Origin: Prevotella sp. CAG:1092
GTDB lineage: Bacteria > Bacteroidota > Bacteroidia > Bacteroidales > Bacteroidaceae
NCBI GenBank assembly: GCA_000436915.1
Contig: HF994156.1
Coordinates: 1-35,790, forward strand
Length of the DNA: 35,790 bases
Direction of reading: 5' to 3'
The notes beneath the pieces are model-generated. The model had not been told where the DNA came from. It ran no database searches and worked only from the letters and a program-made list of their open reading frames with translations. The translations under genes were made by a program, and so were the position numbers. The stretch's first letter is position 1; every line of letters starts with the position of its first letter. Of the stretch, positions 6,520 through 14,936 are shown piece by piece.

Positions 6520-9500
6520 TTATCTTTTACTCTTTATTCTTCCGTTTTGAATATACAATCCCTTGTGTGGTGCAGTCATTCGCTGACCTGCGATATTGAA
6601 GATTGCATTGTTGGCAGAAGCTGATGGAGTGTTGATTTCGCTAATGCCGTTGGTGAGCTTCTGTAGTAGGCGGATGTTGTCTATATATAATAAGGTGTTA
6701 TTGGCAGCGCCTGTGCTTGCAGATGAAGAATATCCGAGCGAGAGAGTTACGTCGGTATCTGTATCGAGGTCGAAGTCGTAGACCATCAACTGCCATGTGT
6801 TTGGAGCATCTGGATAGCGATAGTCTGTGGTGCCATTGTATGAGACGCCTGTGAGCGAGGTATTGGTGTTGCTGGCTGTTGTAACCTTCTTACCATCGTT
6901 GTTGGTTTGGTTGGCGCAATCGTACTTCATATCAAGGAGCACACGATAAGAGCCTGCAGGGAGAGAAACCTTTTGAGTGATGGCGTTGTTGCCCTTGTCC
7001 CATGAGTTAAGGACGGTGAGGGTGCGGTCGCCAGCAGTTTCGTCGCTAACGCTACGGCCTGTCTTTGCTGCATAGTTGCCTACGTTGCTTGGACTAACAC
7101 AGAACATGGTGTTGCTGTAAGGCATAGAGTACATACGGCAGAAGTTGCTACCAACGCTGAGGGTGCTGTTGGGAGTCCAGCCTGCAACAGGCAATAGGTT
7201 TTGCCATTTGCTGCTGATAGGAGCCACTTTGTTGGTGTAGCATTTAGCGTATGTAGCACCATTAGATGTGATATTGGTGCTTACAGTACCATAGGTTTCG
7301 TCTTCTTCGAAGTTTCCGTTCTGCACACAGTTTTCTGTAATGTCCTTATATCCTTTCGTGAAATCTTCTGTTTCGGATGTGGGAAACGTAGCACCTTCCA
7401 CGAGAAGGTCGCCTCCAGAGATAGTAACTTTAGCACAATCTGATATTTTTATGGTCTTTTCTACGATACCATTGTCGGTGATGGCACGAACGTTGTATTC
7501 GCATACGCAGTCAGCCATATTCTGGATATATGCTGAGTTGTTGTCGTCTTTGTCAAGAACTGTGGATAGCGAAGAGTCGTCGACAAAGATGCGAGTAGCA
7601 CTAACAGCACTATTGTTTTGCTCGATGGCTACAGAGAGCTTGCCCATGAAAGAAGGTTGGCTAACTACAGGAATGCCGAGAGGAGTGACAGGCATTTCAA
7701 ATTCAGCCTTCTTGTCGCTCATGAAGTTAGAGAGCAATAGATAGCGTGTGCCATCTGGGTCGGCAGCCAAGGCTCCATTCCATCCCTCTGGCAACTTATC
7801 TGTGAGAGAGATAAACTCGTCGCTCATCTGCTTGGTCTCTGTTGCATCAATATTGCTGTAGTACACCACGTTGCGGCTATCTACCTTTTCGCCATTATGG
7901 AACTGGCGGCTCTTAGTGGAGTAAGAAGGGTAGAGCTTGGCAGTCATTATAGAGTTGTTGTTGCCACGATCGCCAAAGCCCATTAGCTTGTCGCTATGCG
8001 AGATGATACCGAGAGCGTTGTCTACGTTGAGCCAAGGTGAAGTGAAGGTCATGAACTGCGAACCATCGCTCTGCTTGTGAGTGTCGTCGTAGTATAGTGT
8101 GCGGTGAGTCTTGGTAAGCTCGTCTACCGAGATGGCGGTGAGTCCACCTTGCTCCTTAGTGATGGTACCATCGGCAAGAGCTGAAACATAGTCGAGATAG
8201 ATAACAGCGTTGCCTGGAGTAGAATAAATTGCAAAGCGGTTGTTGAGAGTAGACTCGTTGGTGTTGAGTTCACCATTCATCACCCATGCGTCGCCATCAA
8301 CCTGGTATATACCATTAACAACAGGAGTAGCGTTGGTCTTCTTGCCGTTGACGGTATAGAAGCCGAGGAAGTTGCCCGTGTTGTTCTGCTTATAAGGCAC
8401 GATAATCTTGTTTTTATCTACAGAGTTGGCAGCGATATAACCAGTATAGCTTGATATGCCAGGTGCCCAAGAGAAGGTTGTGAAGCGATCTTTGGTGTAT
8501 GCTCTGACGATATTTTGCGACTTGATATGCTTAGCTGCAGAATACTGCTGACGGAAGGTTTCGAAGTCAGAAGCCTGGAGGTTGGCAGTAGAGGCAACAG
8601 AGTGCATGAGGTAAGTCATCATAACGCGATGAGCCTCTACACCCATACGGCGTGCACCGATATCAGAACGAAGGAGCCATGAACCATCAGAGGTGGTGGT
8701 TTGGCGAGCCTTTATCATCTTGTAAGCAAGATTTTCGAGCATCAACGCATCAGCATCTCTGAGGAAGCAGGCGTTGGTGGTATAAGATGTTATCTGGTCG
8801 TAGAGGAACAGGCTCCAGTCGTTGCCGTTAGGCATAGCAAGTTCGCCATCAGCGAGAGCAAGCCAGTTGAGCACTTCCTTCTGCACCTTGTCGTTGTTGT
8901 GCATCAAAGCGTTGGTCTTCCATTTCTCTTCACCGTAGAGCGATGTCTGGAAGAGCTTCAAGGCAAGAGCTGCTTCGCCAAGTTCCTGGATAACCACATT
9001 CTGATAAGAGGTGTGGAAATAGTTATGGTTTTGCAGGGTGTAGTCGTCGTAGAGGTTCTGACCTTTGTAGAGGTTGGCAACAGTAGTATTGTCGTATTCA
9101 GGGTCGATGACGGTATTGTTGTTAGCATCATCCTTGTGAGAATAGCTGTTGATAGCAAACTCGCGTAGACGTGCAAACCACTTTGGTGCCAACTCGTCGT
9201 TAGGGAACAAGCCGAGAGTTGCTGCAAGCACGTCAGCCTCCCATCCATTCTCTTCTGCCTTGGTGTCGCCAGCATAGCCTGTAGGAATAGAGCGGTTTAG
9301 CTCGTAGTTGCATTCTGTCTTGAGCAATGCTTTGATATATCCCTTTTGGTTGTCAGAGAGTTTATTCCATTGGAAGAATGCAGAATAAGCTACCGACATA
9401 GCCCAAAGCGAACTTTCCCAAACATGGTCGGAAGCAGATGTAGAGCCCCAGTAGTTGTTGTCGGCACAAACCTTCAGTTTGTTAGCTTTATGAGTGGAGT

Positions 9501-10488
9501 AAGCAAAAACGAGCGATTTCATTGCCATCTGCTCAATGTCGTCCCAAGAGACGTTGGCAGGCAATGTAACCTTATCTTTGCCATATTTTGCAAGGAATGC
9601 ACATATCATAGAGAGGTCGGCATTAGAGCGCACACCGTCCTCATTGTTCTTCATAGTAGAATTGCTCTTGAAACATCCGCATGGTTCACCCTTGCTGTTA
9701 GGAGCCTGAGCAGCTTGGAAATCATTCTTCAAGTAGGTTGCGAAGTTGGCAAGCATTTGTAGCAAGTCGCCCTGCATAGTAGCTTCGTCGATGAAGTCGC
9801 CATTTATGATGCCTTCTGTTACGCTCTTCACTTGGTCTTCTGTCGGGTCGCCTGGTTCTACATAGTCGTCGGCAAGGCGAGTGAGGCGTACATTATCAAT
9901 CATGATGCAGCTACCACCAGATTGCCAGTCTATGCCAATACCAATTTCTGCCAAGCCATCTACTTCCTGCTCGAAGTTGAGTTCATAGGTCTGCCACTTA
10001 GCAGTTGTGAAATAGCTTGCTGAGCCTTGGGCGAAAGATGTTGTAGCGTTGTCATCATTTGCTATGAGGCGGAACGATGATGTGGCAGAGTTGGCGTAAG
10101 CCGAGCGAACATCAGCCTGAAGTTTGTACTTTCCCTTAGGCAATGATGCTATTGACTGGTTGAGAGTGGTGGTGCCAGCCGACCATCCCTGGCGTAGATA
10201 GTATGCCTGGGTACCATCGCTGATGGTAGTAACTTTACCAAAGTTGTTGTCGGTAAAACAATCGGTTGTAACCAAGAGCGATGTCACTCCTGTTCCTGTC
10301 ACCGTCCATTCTGAAGGAGCTGTGGTTTTGTATCCACGCAGTCCGTCAGCAGAGTTGTTCACGGCTTCCATCGTTTTGAGATCATCAAGTTCGAAGGAAG
10401 CATTCTTTACATACTCTGCAGTAACGTCTGTTTGTGCCATCATGCTGGTAGAGAATGCCAGCGATGCGAGTAATAAAATGGTTTTCAT
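6520..10488 (-). CDS. Large secreted multidomain protein, probable polysaccharide-active enzyme
   Basis: 1322 residues with a signal peptide ending MMAQT. Residues about 25-205 form a galactose-binding-like (CBM) domain with NASFE at its start and CIMIDNVRLTRL at its end. The middle, about 225-680, is helix-rich with repeated aromatic/acidic motifs (DHVWESSLWAMS, ENGWEADVLAATLG, NHNYFHTSYQNV, RRMGVEAHRVM), consistent with an alpha/alpha toroid as in heparinase-like and PL8-like lyases. The NHNYFHTSY stretch would suit a catalytic Asn/His/Tyr set. A beta-rich region follows (about 690-1060), then a second CBM-like domain (NCVQNGNFEED ... LLYIDNIRLL). The end (IFNIAGQRMTAPHKGLYI) is the Por/type IX-like C-terminal tail common in Prevotella. 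Together these suggest an outer-membrane or exported glycan lyase. The exact family is not recognised. Confidence 0.7.
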   Translation of the reverse strand: MKTILLLASLAFSTSMMAQTDVTAEYVKNASFELDDLKTMEAVNNSADGLRGYKTTAPSEWTVTGTGVTSLLVTTDCFTDNNFGKVTTISDGTQAYYLRQGWSAGTTTLNQSIASLPKGKYKLQADVRSAYANSATSSFRLIANDDNATTSFAQGSASYFTTAKWQTYELNFEQEVDGLAEIGIGIDWQSGGSCIMIDNVRLTRLADDYVEPGDPTEDQVKSVTEGIINGDFIDEATMQGDLLQMLANFATYLKNDFQAAQAPNSKGEPCGCFKSNSTMKNNEDGVRSNADLSMICAFLAKYGKDKVTLPANVSWDDIEQMAMKSLVFAYSTHKANKLKVCADNNYWGSTSASDHVWESSLWAMSVAYSAFFQWNKLSDNQKGYIKALLKTECNYELNRSIPTGYAGDTKAEENGWEADVLAATLGLFPNDELAPKWFARLREFAINSYSHKDDANNNTVIDPEYDNTTVANLYKGQNLYDDYTLQNHNYFHTSYQNVVIQELGEAALALKLFQTSLYGEEKWKTNALMHNNDKVQKEVLNWLALADGELAMPNGNDWSLFLYDQITSYTTNACFLRDADALMLENLAYKMIKARQTTTSDGSWLLRSDIGARRMGVEAHRVMMTYLMHSVASTANLQASDFETFRQQYSAAKHIKSQNIVRAYTKDRFTTFSWAPGISSYTGYIAANSVDKNKIIVPYKQNNTGNFLGFYTVNGKKTNATPVVNGIYQVDGDAWVMNGELNTNESTLNNRFAIYSTPGNAVIYLDYVSALADGTITKEQGGLTAISVDELTKTHRTLYYDDTHKQSDGSQFMTFTSPWLNVDNALGIISHSDKLMGFGDRGNNNSIMTAKLYPSYSTKSRQFHNGEKVDSRNVVYYSNIDATETKQMSDEFISLTDKLPEGWNGALAADPDGTRYLLLSNFMSDKKAEFEMPVTPLGIPVVSQPSFMGKLSVAIEQNNSAVSATRIFVDDSSLSTVLDKDDNNSAYIQNMADCVCEYNVRAITDNGIVEKTIKISDCAKVTISGGDLLVEGATFPTSETEDFTKGYKDITENCVQNGNFEEDETYGTVSTNITSNGATYAKCYTNKVAPISSKWQNLLPVAGWTPNSTLSVGSNFCRMYSMPYSNTMFCVSPSNVGNYAAKTGRSVSDETAGDRTLTVLNSWDKGNNAITQKVSLPAGSYRVLLDMKYDCANQTNNDGKKVTTASNTNTSLTGVSYNGTTDYRYPDAPNTWQLMVYDFDLDTDTDVTLSLGYSSSASTGAANNTLLYIDNIRLLQKLTNGISEINTPSASANNAIFNIAGQRMTAPHKGLYIQNGRIKSKR

Positions 10489-10557
10489 CTTGTAGTTGTT
10501 TGCGAGTTTAGAATGTTGATAGTGTTAATTAGTTGTACATATATAGGTTTTACTTTG

Positions 10558-10565
10558 CAAAGATA
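10558..10565 (-). promoter_or_regulatory. -7 element of the 1322-residue protein gene
   Basis: TATCTTTG on the minus strand, about 70 nt before the ATG. No convincing -33 box is seen at the usual spacing. Confidence 0.5.
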
Positions 10566-10634
10566 GCGCTTTTATTGATAATTTTCTCTATCTTTAGCAA
10601 GAAATGTTGAAAGACAAGAATGGATAATAAACAA

Positions 10635-10670
10635 CAAAAGGGTGAAATCATTATTGATTTCACCCTTTTG
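10635..10670 (-). terminator. Terminator after tRNA-Gln
   Basis: A perfect 16-bp stem (10635-10650 with 10655-10670) with loop TTAT. On the minus strand it is followed by TTGTTTATT. It lies 26 bp after the 3' end of the tRNA. Confidence 0.85.
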
Positions 10671-10696
10671 CTATAGCTTAACCTAAGCTTATGAAG

Positions 10697-10767
10697 TTGG
10701 ACCAACGGGATTCGAACCCATAATGACAGAACCAAAACCTGTAGTGTTACCATTACACCATGGTCCA
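10697..10767 (-). tRNA. tRNA-Gln (anticodon TTG)
   Basis: Full cloverleaf on the minus strand: acceptor TGGACCA/TGGTCCA, U8, D-arm GTGT/ACAC, anticodon stem ACAGG/TCTGT with loop TTTTGGT giving anticodon TTG, T-arm ATGGG-TTCGAAT-CCCGT, and A as discriminator. 3' CCA is not encoded. A promoter precedes it and a terminator follows, so it is a single transcript separate from tyrS. Confidence 0.95.
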
Positions 10768-10778
10768 ATTTCCGTTTG

Positions 10779-10810
10779 CAAAGGTAGTGCTTTTTTTGTC
10801 TACTACCAAA
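10779..10810 (-). promoter_or_regulatory. Promoter of tRNA-Gln
   Basis: On the minus strand TTTG (10810-10807), a 20-nt spacer, TACCTTTG (10786-10779). Both boxes match the Bacteroidetes consensus. Confidence 0.75.
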
Positions 10811-10873
10811 TTTTCGACAATATTTCTTTATGTTAAGCCTTTAGTAAGGACTTGAATAACTATTCGAAATATA

Positions 10874-12172
10874 TTACTTTACAGTGATAAGGAAGTAATT
10901 CTTCTTACCCTTCTGTACGAGAAGATACTTTCCGTCGATGAGGTCATCTTCGGTAACAACCTTATCGAAAGCAGCCAACTTCTCCTTGTTGAGGCTCACG
11001 CCACCACCCTTAACGAGCTTACGCATTTCGCTCTTGCTTGGGAAGATGTCCATGCCTTCTTGGTTGAATACGTCGATAGCTGGCTGGCCAATAATGTCGC
11101 GACCTACTGTGTAGTGAGGCACACCATTGAAGACATCGAGGAATGTAGCCTCGTCGAGCTTCTGGAGATTCTCCTTAGTAGCCTTGCCGAAGAGAATGTT
11201 AGAAGCCTCCTGTGCTGTCTGCAAGTCTTCTGCAGAGTGTACCATAGTGGTAACCTCTTCAGCAAGACGCTTCTGAAGCACGCGGCGACCAGGATCCTGT
11301 TTGTGCTCTTCTATGAGAGCATCAATAGTCTCTTTGTCGAGGTCGGTGAATATCTTGATGTACTTTTCAGCATCGTCGTCGCTAACGTTGAGCCAGAACT
11401 GATAGAAAGCATAAGGAGTTGTGCGGTTGCGATCGAGCCAGATGTTTCCGCTCTCGGTCTTGCCAAACTTCTTACCGTCAGCCTTGGTAATCAAAGGACA
11501 GGTGAGGCAGAATACCTCAACATCGTTGCCCAATGTGCGGTGGATAAGCTCTGTACCAGTAGTCATGTTGCCCCACTGGTCGTTGCCACCAAGCTGAAGG
11601 CGTACGCCATATTTCTGATACTGATATAAGAAGTCATAGCCCTGAAGGAGCTGATATGTAAATTCTGTGAATGACAAACCATCGCGAGCCTCACCGTTCA
11701 ATCGCTTCTGCACAGAGTCTTTAGCCATCATGTAGTTTACGGTGATGTGCTTACCAACCTCACGTGCAAAGTCGAGGAATGTGAAGTCCTTCATCCAATC
11801 ATAGTTGTTCACCATCTCAGCCTTGTTAGGTTCTGTGCCATCGAAGTCGAGGAACTTGGAAACCTGCTTTTTGATAGCTTCTTGGTTGTGATAGAGAGTG
11901 TCTGCATCAAGCAGATTGCGCTCCTGGCTCTTGCCTGAAGGGTCGCCAATCATACCGGTAGCACCACCAACGAGAAGATAAGGCTTGTGGCCACAGCGCT
12001 GCAAGTGGCGAAGCATCATGATGCCACAGAGGTGACCAATATGCAATGAGTCGGCGGTAGGGTCAGTACCGAGATATGCTGACACCATATTCTTTTGCAA
12101 GAATTCTTCGGTACCTGGCATCATCTGTGCCAACATACCACGCCATTTTAGTTCTTCTACGAAATTCTTCAC
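10874..12172 (-). CDS. tyrS: Tyrosyl-tRNA synthetase
   Basis: 432 residues, the normal length for bacterial TyrS. It charges tRNA-Tyr with tyrosine in the cytoplasm. The class I HIGH motif appears as HIGHLCGIMML near residue 42, the tyrosine-site region as TYQLLQGYDFLYQY near 170-185, and the KMSKS loop as KFGKTES near 232. The C-terminal S4-like RNA-binding domain includes LVKGGGVSLNKEKL near 388. The gene is last in the minus-strand series metK to tyrS, 53 bp after yidD and with no clear promoter of its own, so co-transcription with yidD/rnpA is likely. Confidence 0.97.
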   Translation of the reverse strand: MKNFVEELKWRGMLAQMMPGTEEFLQKNMVSAYLGTDPTADSLHIGHLCGIMMLRHLQRCGHKPYLLVGGATGMIGDPSGKSQERNLLDADTLYHNQEAIKKQVSKFLDFDGTEPNKAEMVNNYDWMKDFTFLDFAREVGKHITVNYMMAKDSVQKRLNGEARDGLSFTEFTYQLLQGYDFLYQYQKYGVRLQLGGNDQWGNMTTGTELIHRTLGNDVEVFCLTCPLITKADGKKFGKTESGNIWLDRNRTTPYAFYQFWLNVSDDDAEKYIKIFTDLDKETIDALIEEHKQDPGRRVLQKRLAEEVTTMVHSAEDLQTAQEASNILFGKATKENLQKLDEATFLDVFNGVPHYTVGRDIIGQPAIDVFNQEGMDIFPSKSEMRKLVKGGGVSLNKEKLAAFDKVVTEDDLIDGKYLLVQKGKKNYFLITVK

Positions 12173-12225
12173 TTTATTATGGTTTTATGTTATTTCAAAG
12201 GGTTAATGTAAAAACATGTGGGGTG

Positions 12226-12468
12226 TTATGGTACAGGGTCGTAGCCGCTGCCTCCCCAAGGGTGGCATCTCAGCAGTCGATGTATGGCAAGCCAAAGACC
12301 TTTGATGGGGCCGTGCTTTATGATGGCTTGGCGTGCATACTCCGAGCATGTGGGCTGAAATCGGCACGAGGGTGGGGTGAGAGGAGAGATGCAAGTTTGA
12401 TAAAACCTTATTGGCAATAGCAGTATAAAAACCACTATGCGTGAGCACCAATGGATGAAAGTTTTCAT
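12226..12468 (-). CDS. yidD: Membrane protein insertion efficiency factor YidD
   Basis: 80 residues. The family signature is complete: RFYQTCISP near 22, SCRFQPTCSEYA near 34-45, GLWLAIHRLLRCHPWG near 57, and the end GYDPVP. An N-terminal hydrophobic stretch anchors it to the inner membrane, where it assists YidC-dependent insertion. ATG overlaps the rnpA stop by 4 bp (ATGA), the usual rnpA-yidD coupling. Confidence 0.95.
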   Translation of the reverse strand: MKTFIHWCSRIVVFILLLPIRFYQTCISPLTPPSCRFQPTCSEYARQAIIKHGPIKGLWLAIHRLLRCHPWGGSGYDPVP

Positions 12469-12872
12469 AGTCGCTCGCTTATTCTGCCCAGCAGGTTTAT
12501 CATCTTCGACTTTATCTCGTCGGTATCGTGCAATTCAGCGTCGAGCCAAATGAAAGCCATTGTCAAGTATTTGCCTTCGTGTTTCTTCATCTGTTCTGTC
12601 ACGATGGCTTTGTTGAGTCTGTAGGCTTCTCTTATCTGCCTTTTCACCCTATTGCGTTTTACCGCTCTCTTGAAGCATTTCTTAGGCACACTCACCATAA
12701 TCTGGCACTGCTCCTGCTGTGGGGTGTCAGATACGAGGTATACCACCCTTATAGGAAACGCTGACAATGAGCGACTGTGTCCGCCCTTGAACAGATTGTC
12801 GATAGCTATCTTGCTGCAAGTGCGTTCCGACTTCCTTAGGGTATATAGGTTGTTAATGCTCCTTTCTGTCAT
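12465..12872 (-). CDS. rnpA: Ribonuclease P protein component
   Basis: 135 residues, typical length. It binds RNase P RNA and helps mature tRNA 5' ends. The RNR signature appears as KRAVKRNRVKRQIREAYR near residues 68-85, preceded by VSVPKKCFKRA. It overlaps yidD by 4 bp and lies 25 bp after hemD. In many bacteria rnpA sits next to rpmH; here the neighbour is hemD, the usual arrangement in Bacteroidales. Confidence 0.95.
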   Translation of the reverse strand: MTERSINNLYTLRKSERTCSKIAIDNLFKGGHSRSLSAFPIRVVYLVSDTPQQEQCQIMVSVPKKCFKRAVKRNRVKRQIREAYRLNKAIVTEQMKKHEGKYLTMAFIWLDAELHDTDEIKSKMINLLGRISERL

Positions 12873-12897
12873 CTATATATATAATATGTGTATGAGC

Positions 12898-13653
12898 CTA
12901 CTCCTCGTCTCTGATGTTGGCGAGGTAGGCATTCAATGCGCTTGTCATTGATGGGTAAGCAGATGTTGGTGCTTCGATATCGAGACGCAGACCTTCGTCT
13001 GCAACAGTCTTTGCTGTAGCAGGACCGAAAGCTCCGATGCGAATGTCGCCTTGCTTGAAGTCAGGAATGTTCTTGGTGAGGGCTTTTACGCCTGTAGGAC
13101 TGAAGAACAACAACATGTCGTAGTCGAAATCCTTAACCTCTTGCTCTGTGAGGTCGTTGCTAACGGTGCGGAACATCACACATTCAGTATGGTTGAGGTT
13201 CTTTGCATCGAGCAATTCCTTTACATGGTCGTTGTGGACATCGCTCAGTGGTACGAGATATTTTTCAGCCTTATGCTTCTGCATTACAGGCACGAGATCA
13301 TCAATCTTGCCAGTAGAGCCGAAGAATATCTTGCGCTTACGATACTGAACGTATTTTTGGATATATAGCGAAATGGTTTCTGTGACACAGAAGTACTTCA
13401 TATCCTCAGGAATGGTGAGACGCATTTCCTTGGCTATGTTGAAATAGTTGTCTATGGCATGTCTTGAAGTGAACACTACAGCCGTATGACTCAATATGCT
13501 CACCTTCTGCTGACGGAACTCCTTGGCAGAGATACCTTCAACCTTAAAGAATGGACGGAATACCAATTCTACGCCATATTCGTTGGCAATGTCGTAATAT
13601 GGAGACTTGTCACTTGCAGGTTTGGGTTGAGATACCAGAATCTTCTTAATCAT
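12898..13653 (-). CDS. hemD: Uroporphyrinogen-III synthase
   Basis: 251 residues, usual length. It closes and flips ring D of hydroxymethylbilane to make uroporphyrinogen III for haem and cobamide synthesis. The two-domain HemD fold is suggested by ILVSQPKP at the start, VVFTSRHAIDNYF near 59-71, and the second-domain FFSPTGVKALTKNIP near 183-197 followed by RIGAFGPATAKTVADEGL near 205. HemD sequences diverge strongly, so the call rests on these motifs and the rnpA/yidD context. 14 bp separate it from the DUF4271 gene. Confidence 0.88.
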   Translation of the reverse strand: MIKKILVSQPKPASDKSPYYDIANEYGVELVFRPFFKVEGISAKEFRQQKVSILSHTAVVFTSRHAIDNYFNIAKEMRLTIPEDMKYFCVTETISLYIQKYVQYRKRKIFFGSTGKIDDLVPVMQKHKAEKYLVPLSDVHNDHVKELLDAKNLNHTECVMFRTVSNDLTEQEVKDFDYDMLLFFSPTGVKALTKNIPDFKQGDIRIGAFGPATAKTVADEGLRLDIEAPTSAYPSMTSALNAYLANIRDEE

Positions 13654-13667
13654 TTCGTATTAATGTC

Positions 13668-14690
13668 CTAAAAATTAACTTTCAAATAGTTGCACACTGC
13701 GATGAGGATTCCCCATAATGAAACAGCAGGTACAATTTCAAGGGTACAAAAGTACAAAATATTTTGCAGAAATGTACCTCTTGACCTAAAAAAGATGATG
13801 TATGTCTTGTAAAATCCTAACAATTTGGTCAATATTACCACTATTGCCATGTAAATCACGGCCTTTTTAGCTTCCATATTGAAGTATGCCATGAGTAAAA
13901 CAAGTGGGTATAGAAGTACTCCTTCTATAGATGAAAGGAATACAAAAGACTTAATCCATTGTAAAGTATTCTTCTTATGAAAAAATAACCATCCTGCTAT
14001 CCAATACATCACACTCTTGGCAAGAAAATAGCTTGCAAAGATTCCTGTTAGGCATCCCATAACAAGGTATTGGTCGATGATGAAGGTCTGCGAAGCATAT
14101 CCTCTAACGGCATAGAAGAAGGTCAGCGAGAATAGTATGCAAGTTTGCAGAAGCAGGAATAACTGGAAGTGAAGCTCGTTGGATGTTTCTGTAATCTCGG
14201 TAGTCTTTGCCCGTGGTGCATAGAAGAAGTTCTTTGCCTGACGGAATATGAACTGGCGGGATTGAGATATAGACACCATGGCTATGATGAAGCATCCCAA
14301 CAATACAGATGTGACAACATTGTCGCCAGCAAGAGTGTAGGGGATAGGGTCGCCGCCTACTCCTTGTCGCCATGCCACCACCTCTGGCTTGTAGATAGAA
14401 TCCTTCTGTACCAACGATTTGCTATGCCATTGAGGTTCGTTGAGGTTGAAAGTTCTGAGGTCGGGCTTGGTACATGGGGTGCCAAGGGTGTCGGGGCGTG
14501 AGCTGTAGGTGATGGGCTTGATCTTGATGTGAGCCCTAATAGCCGAGTCCTGCTGAGCAGGCGTAGCCGACTTGGGCAACCAACTGAGCACTTGGGCTGG
14601 AGTAAGCTGTCCTGAATGGTGAACGGCGACAGCCTCTTCAGCAATCGCCGTTCCCTGGGTCTGTATGGTATCTGTGTTTTGTATAAACAT
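13668..14690 (-). CDS. DUF4271 multi-pass membrane protein
   Basis: 340 residues. The first ~120 are polar and low in conserved motifs (rich in T, P, S, Q). From about 125 there are several hydrophobic segments (VTSVLLGCFIIAMV, LFLLLQTCILFSLTFFY, YLVMGCLTGIFASYFL, VLLYPLVLLMAYF, AVIYMAIVVILTKLLGF, IVPAVSLWGILIAV), the pattern of the Bacteroidetes DUF4271 family. The function is unknown; its fixed place next to hemD in this phylum has suggested an envelope or haem-related role, which is only inference. It lies downstream of metK across a 229-bp spacer that contains a tandem array. Confidence 0.85.
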   Translation of the reverse strand: MFIQNTDTIQTQGTAIAEEAVAVHHSGQLTPAQVLSWLPKSATPAQQDSAIRAHIKIKPITYSSRPDTLGTPCTKPDLRTFNLNEPQWHSKSLVQKDSIYKPEVVAWRQGVGGDPIPYTLAGDNVVTSVLLGCFIIAMVSISQSRQFIFRQAKNFFYAPRAKTTEITETSNELHFQLFLLLQTCILFSLTFFYAVRGYASQTFIIDQYLVMGCLTGIFASYFLAKSVMYWIAGWLFFHKKNTLQWIKSFVFLSSIEGVLLYPLVLLMAYFNMEAKKAVIYMAIVVILTKLLGFYKTYIIFFRSRGTFLQNILYFCTLEIVPAVSLWGILIAVCNYLKVNF

Positions 14691-14727
14691 TAGCTACCTG
14701 TGTGATATTTGCTTTTAATAAGGATGG

Positions 14728-14749
14728 GGATGTCGTAAAAACGACATCC
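14728..14749. terminator. Hairpin after metK
   Basis: A perfect 9-bp stem (14728-14736 with 14741-14749) and an AAAA loop, between the metK repeat array and the DUF4271 gene. There is no strong T-run, so it may be a weak terminator or processing site. Confidence 0.45.
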
Positions 14750-14761
14750 AACGAGGAATTG

Positions 14762-14936
14762 GGGACTAATATAAAGCTAATATTGGGCTAATATAAAGCT
14801 AATATTGGGCTAATATAAAGCTAATATTGGGCTAATATAAAGCTAATATTGGGCTAATATAAAGCTAATATTGGGCTAATATAAAGCTAATATTGGGCTA
14901 ATATAAAGCTAATATTGGGCTAATATAAAGCTAATA
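14762..14936. repeat. 22-bp tandem array running into the metK stop codon
   Basis: Eight units start at 14766, 14788, 14810, 14832, 14854, 14876, 14898 and 14920. Each unit is itself two related 11-bp halves, GCTAATATAAA and GCTAATATTGG. Units two to seven are identical. The eighth is partial and contains the stop codon (TAG on the minus strand) and last codons of metK. Confidence 0.95.

Noticed and set aside
3412..10488. Polysaccharide utilisation locus
   Set aside because: No SusC/SusD pair, no hybrid two-component system and no ECF sigma/anti-sigma pair is encoded nearby.
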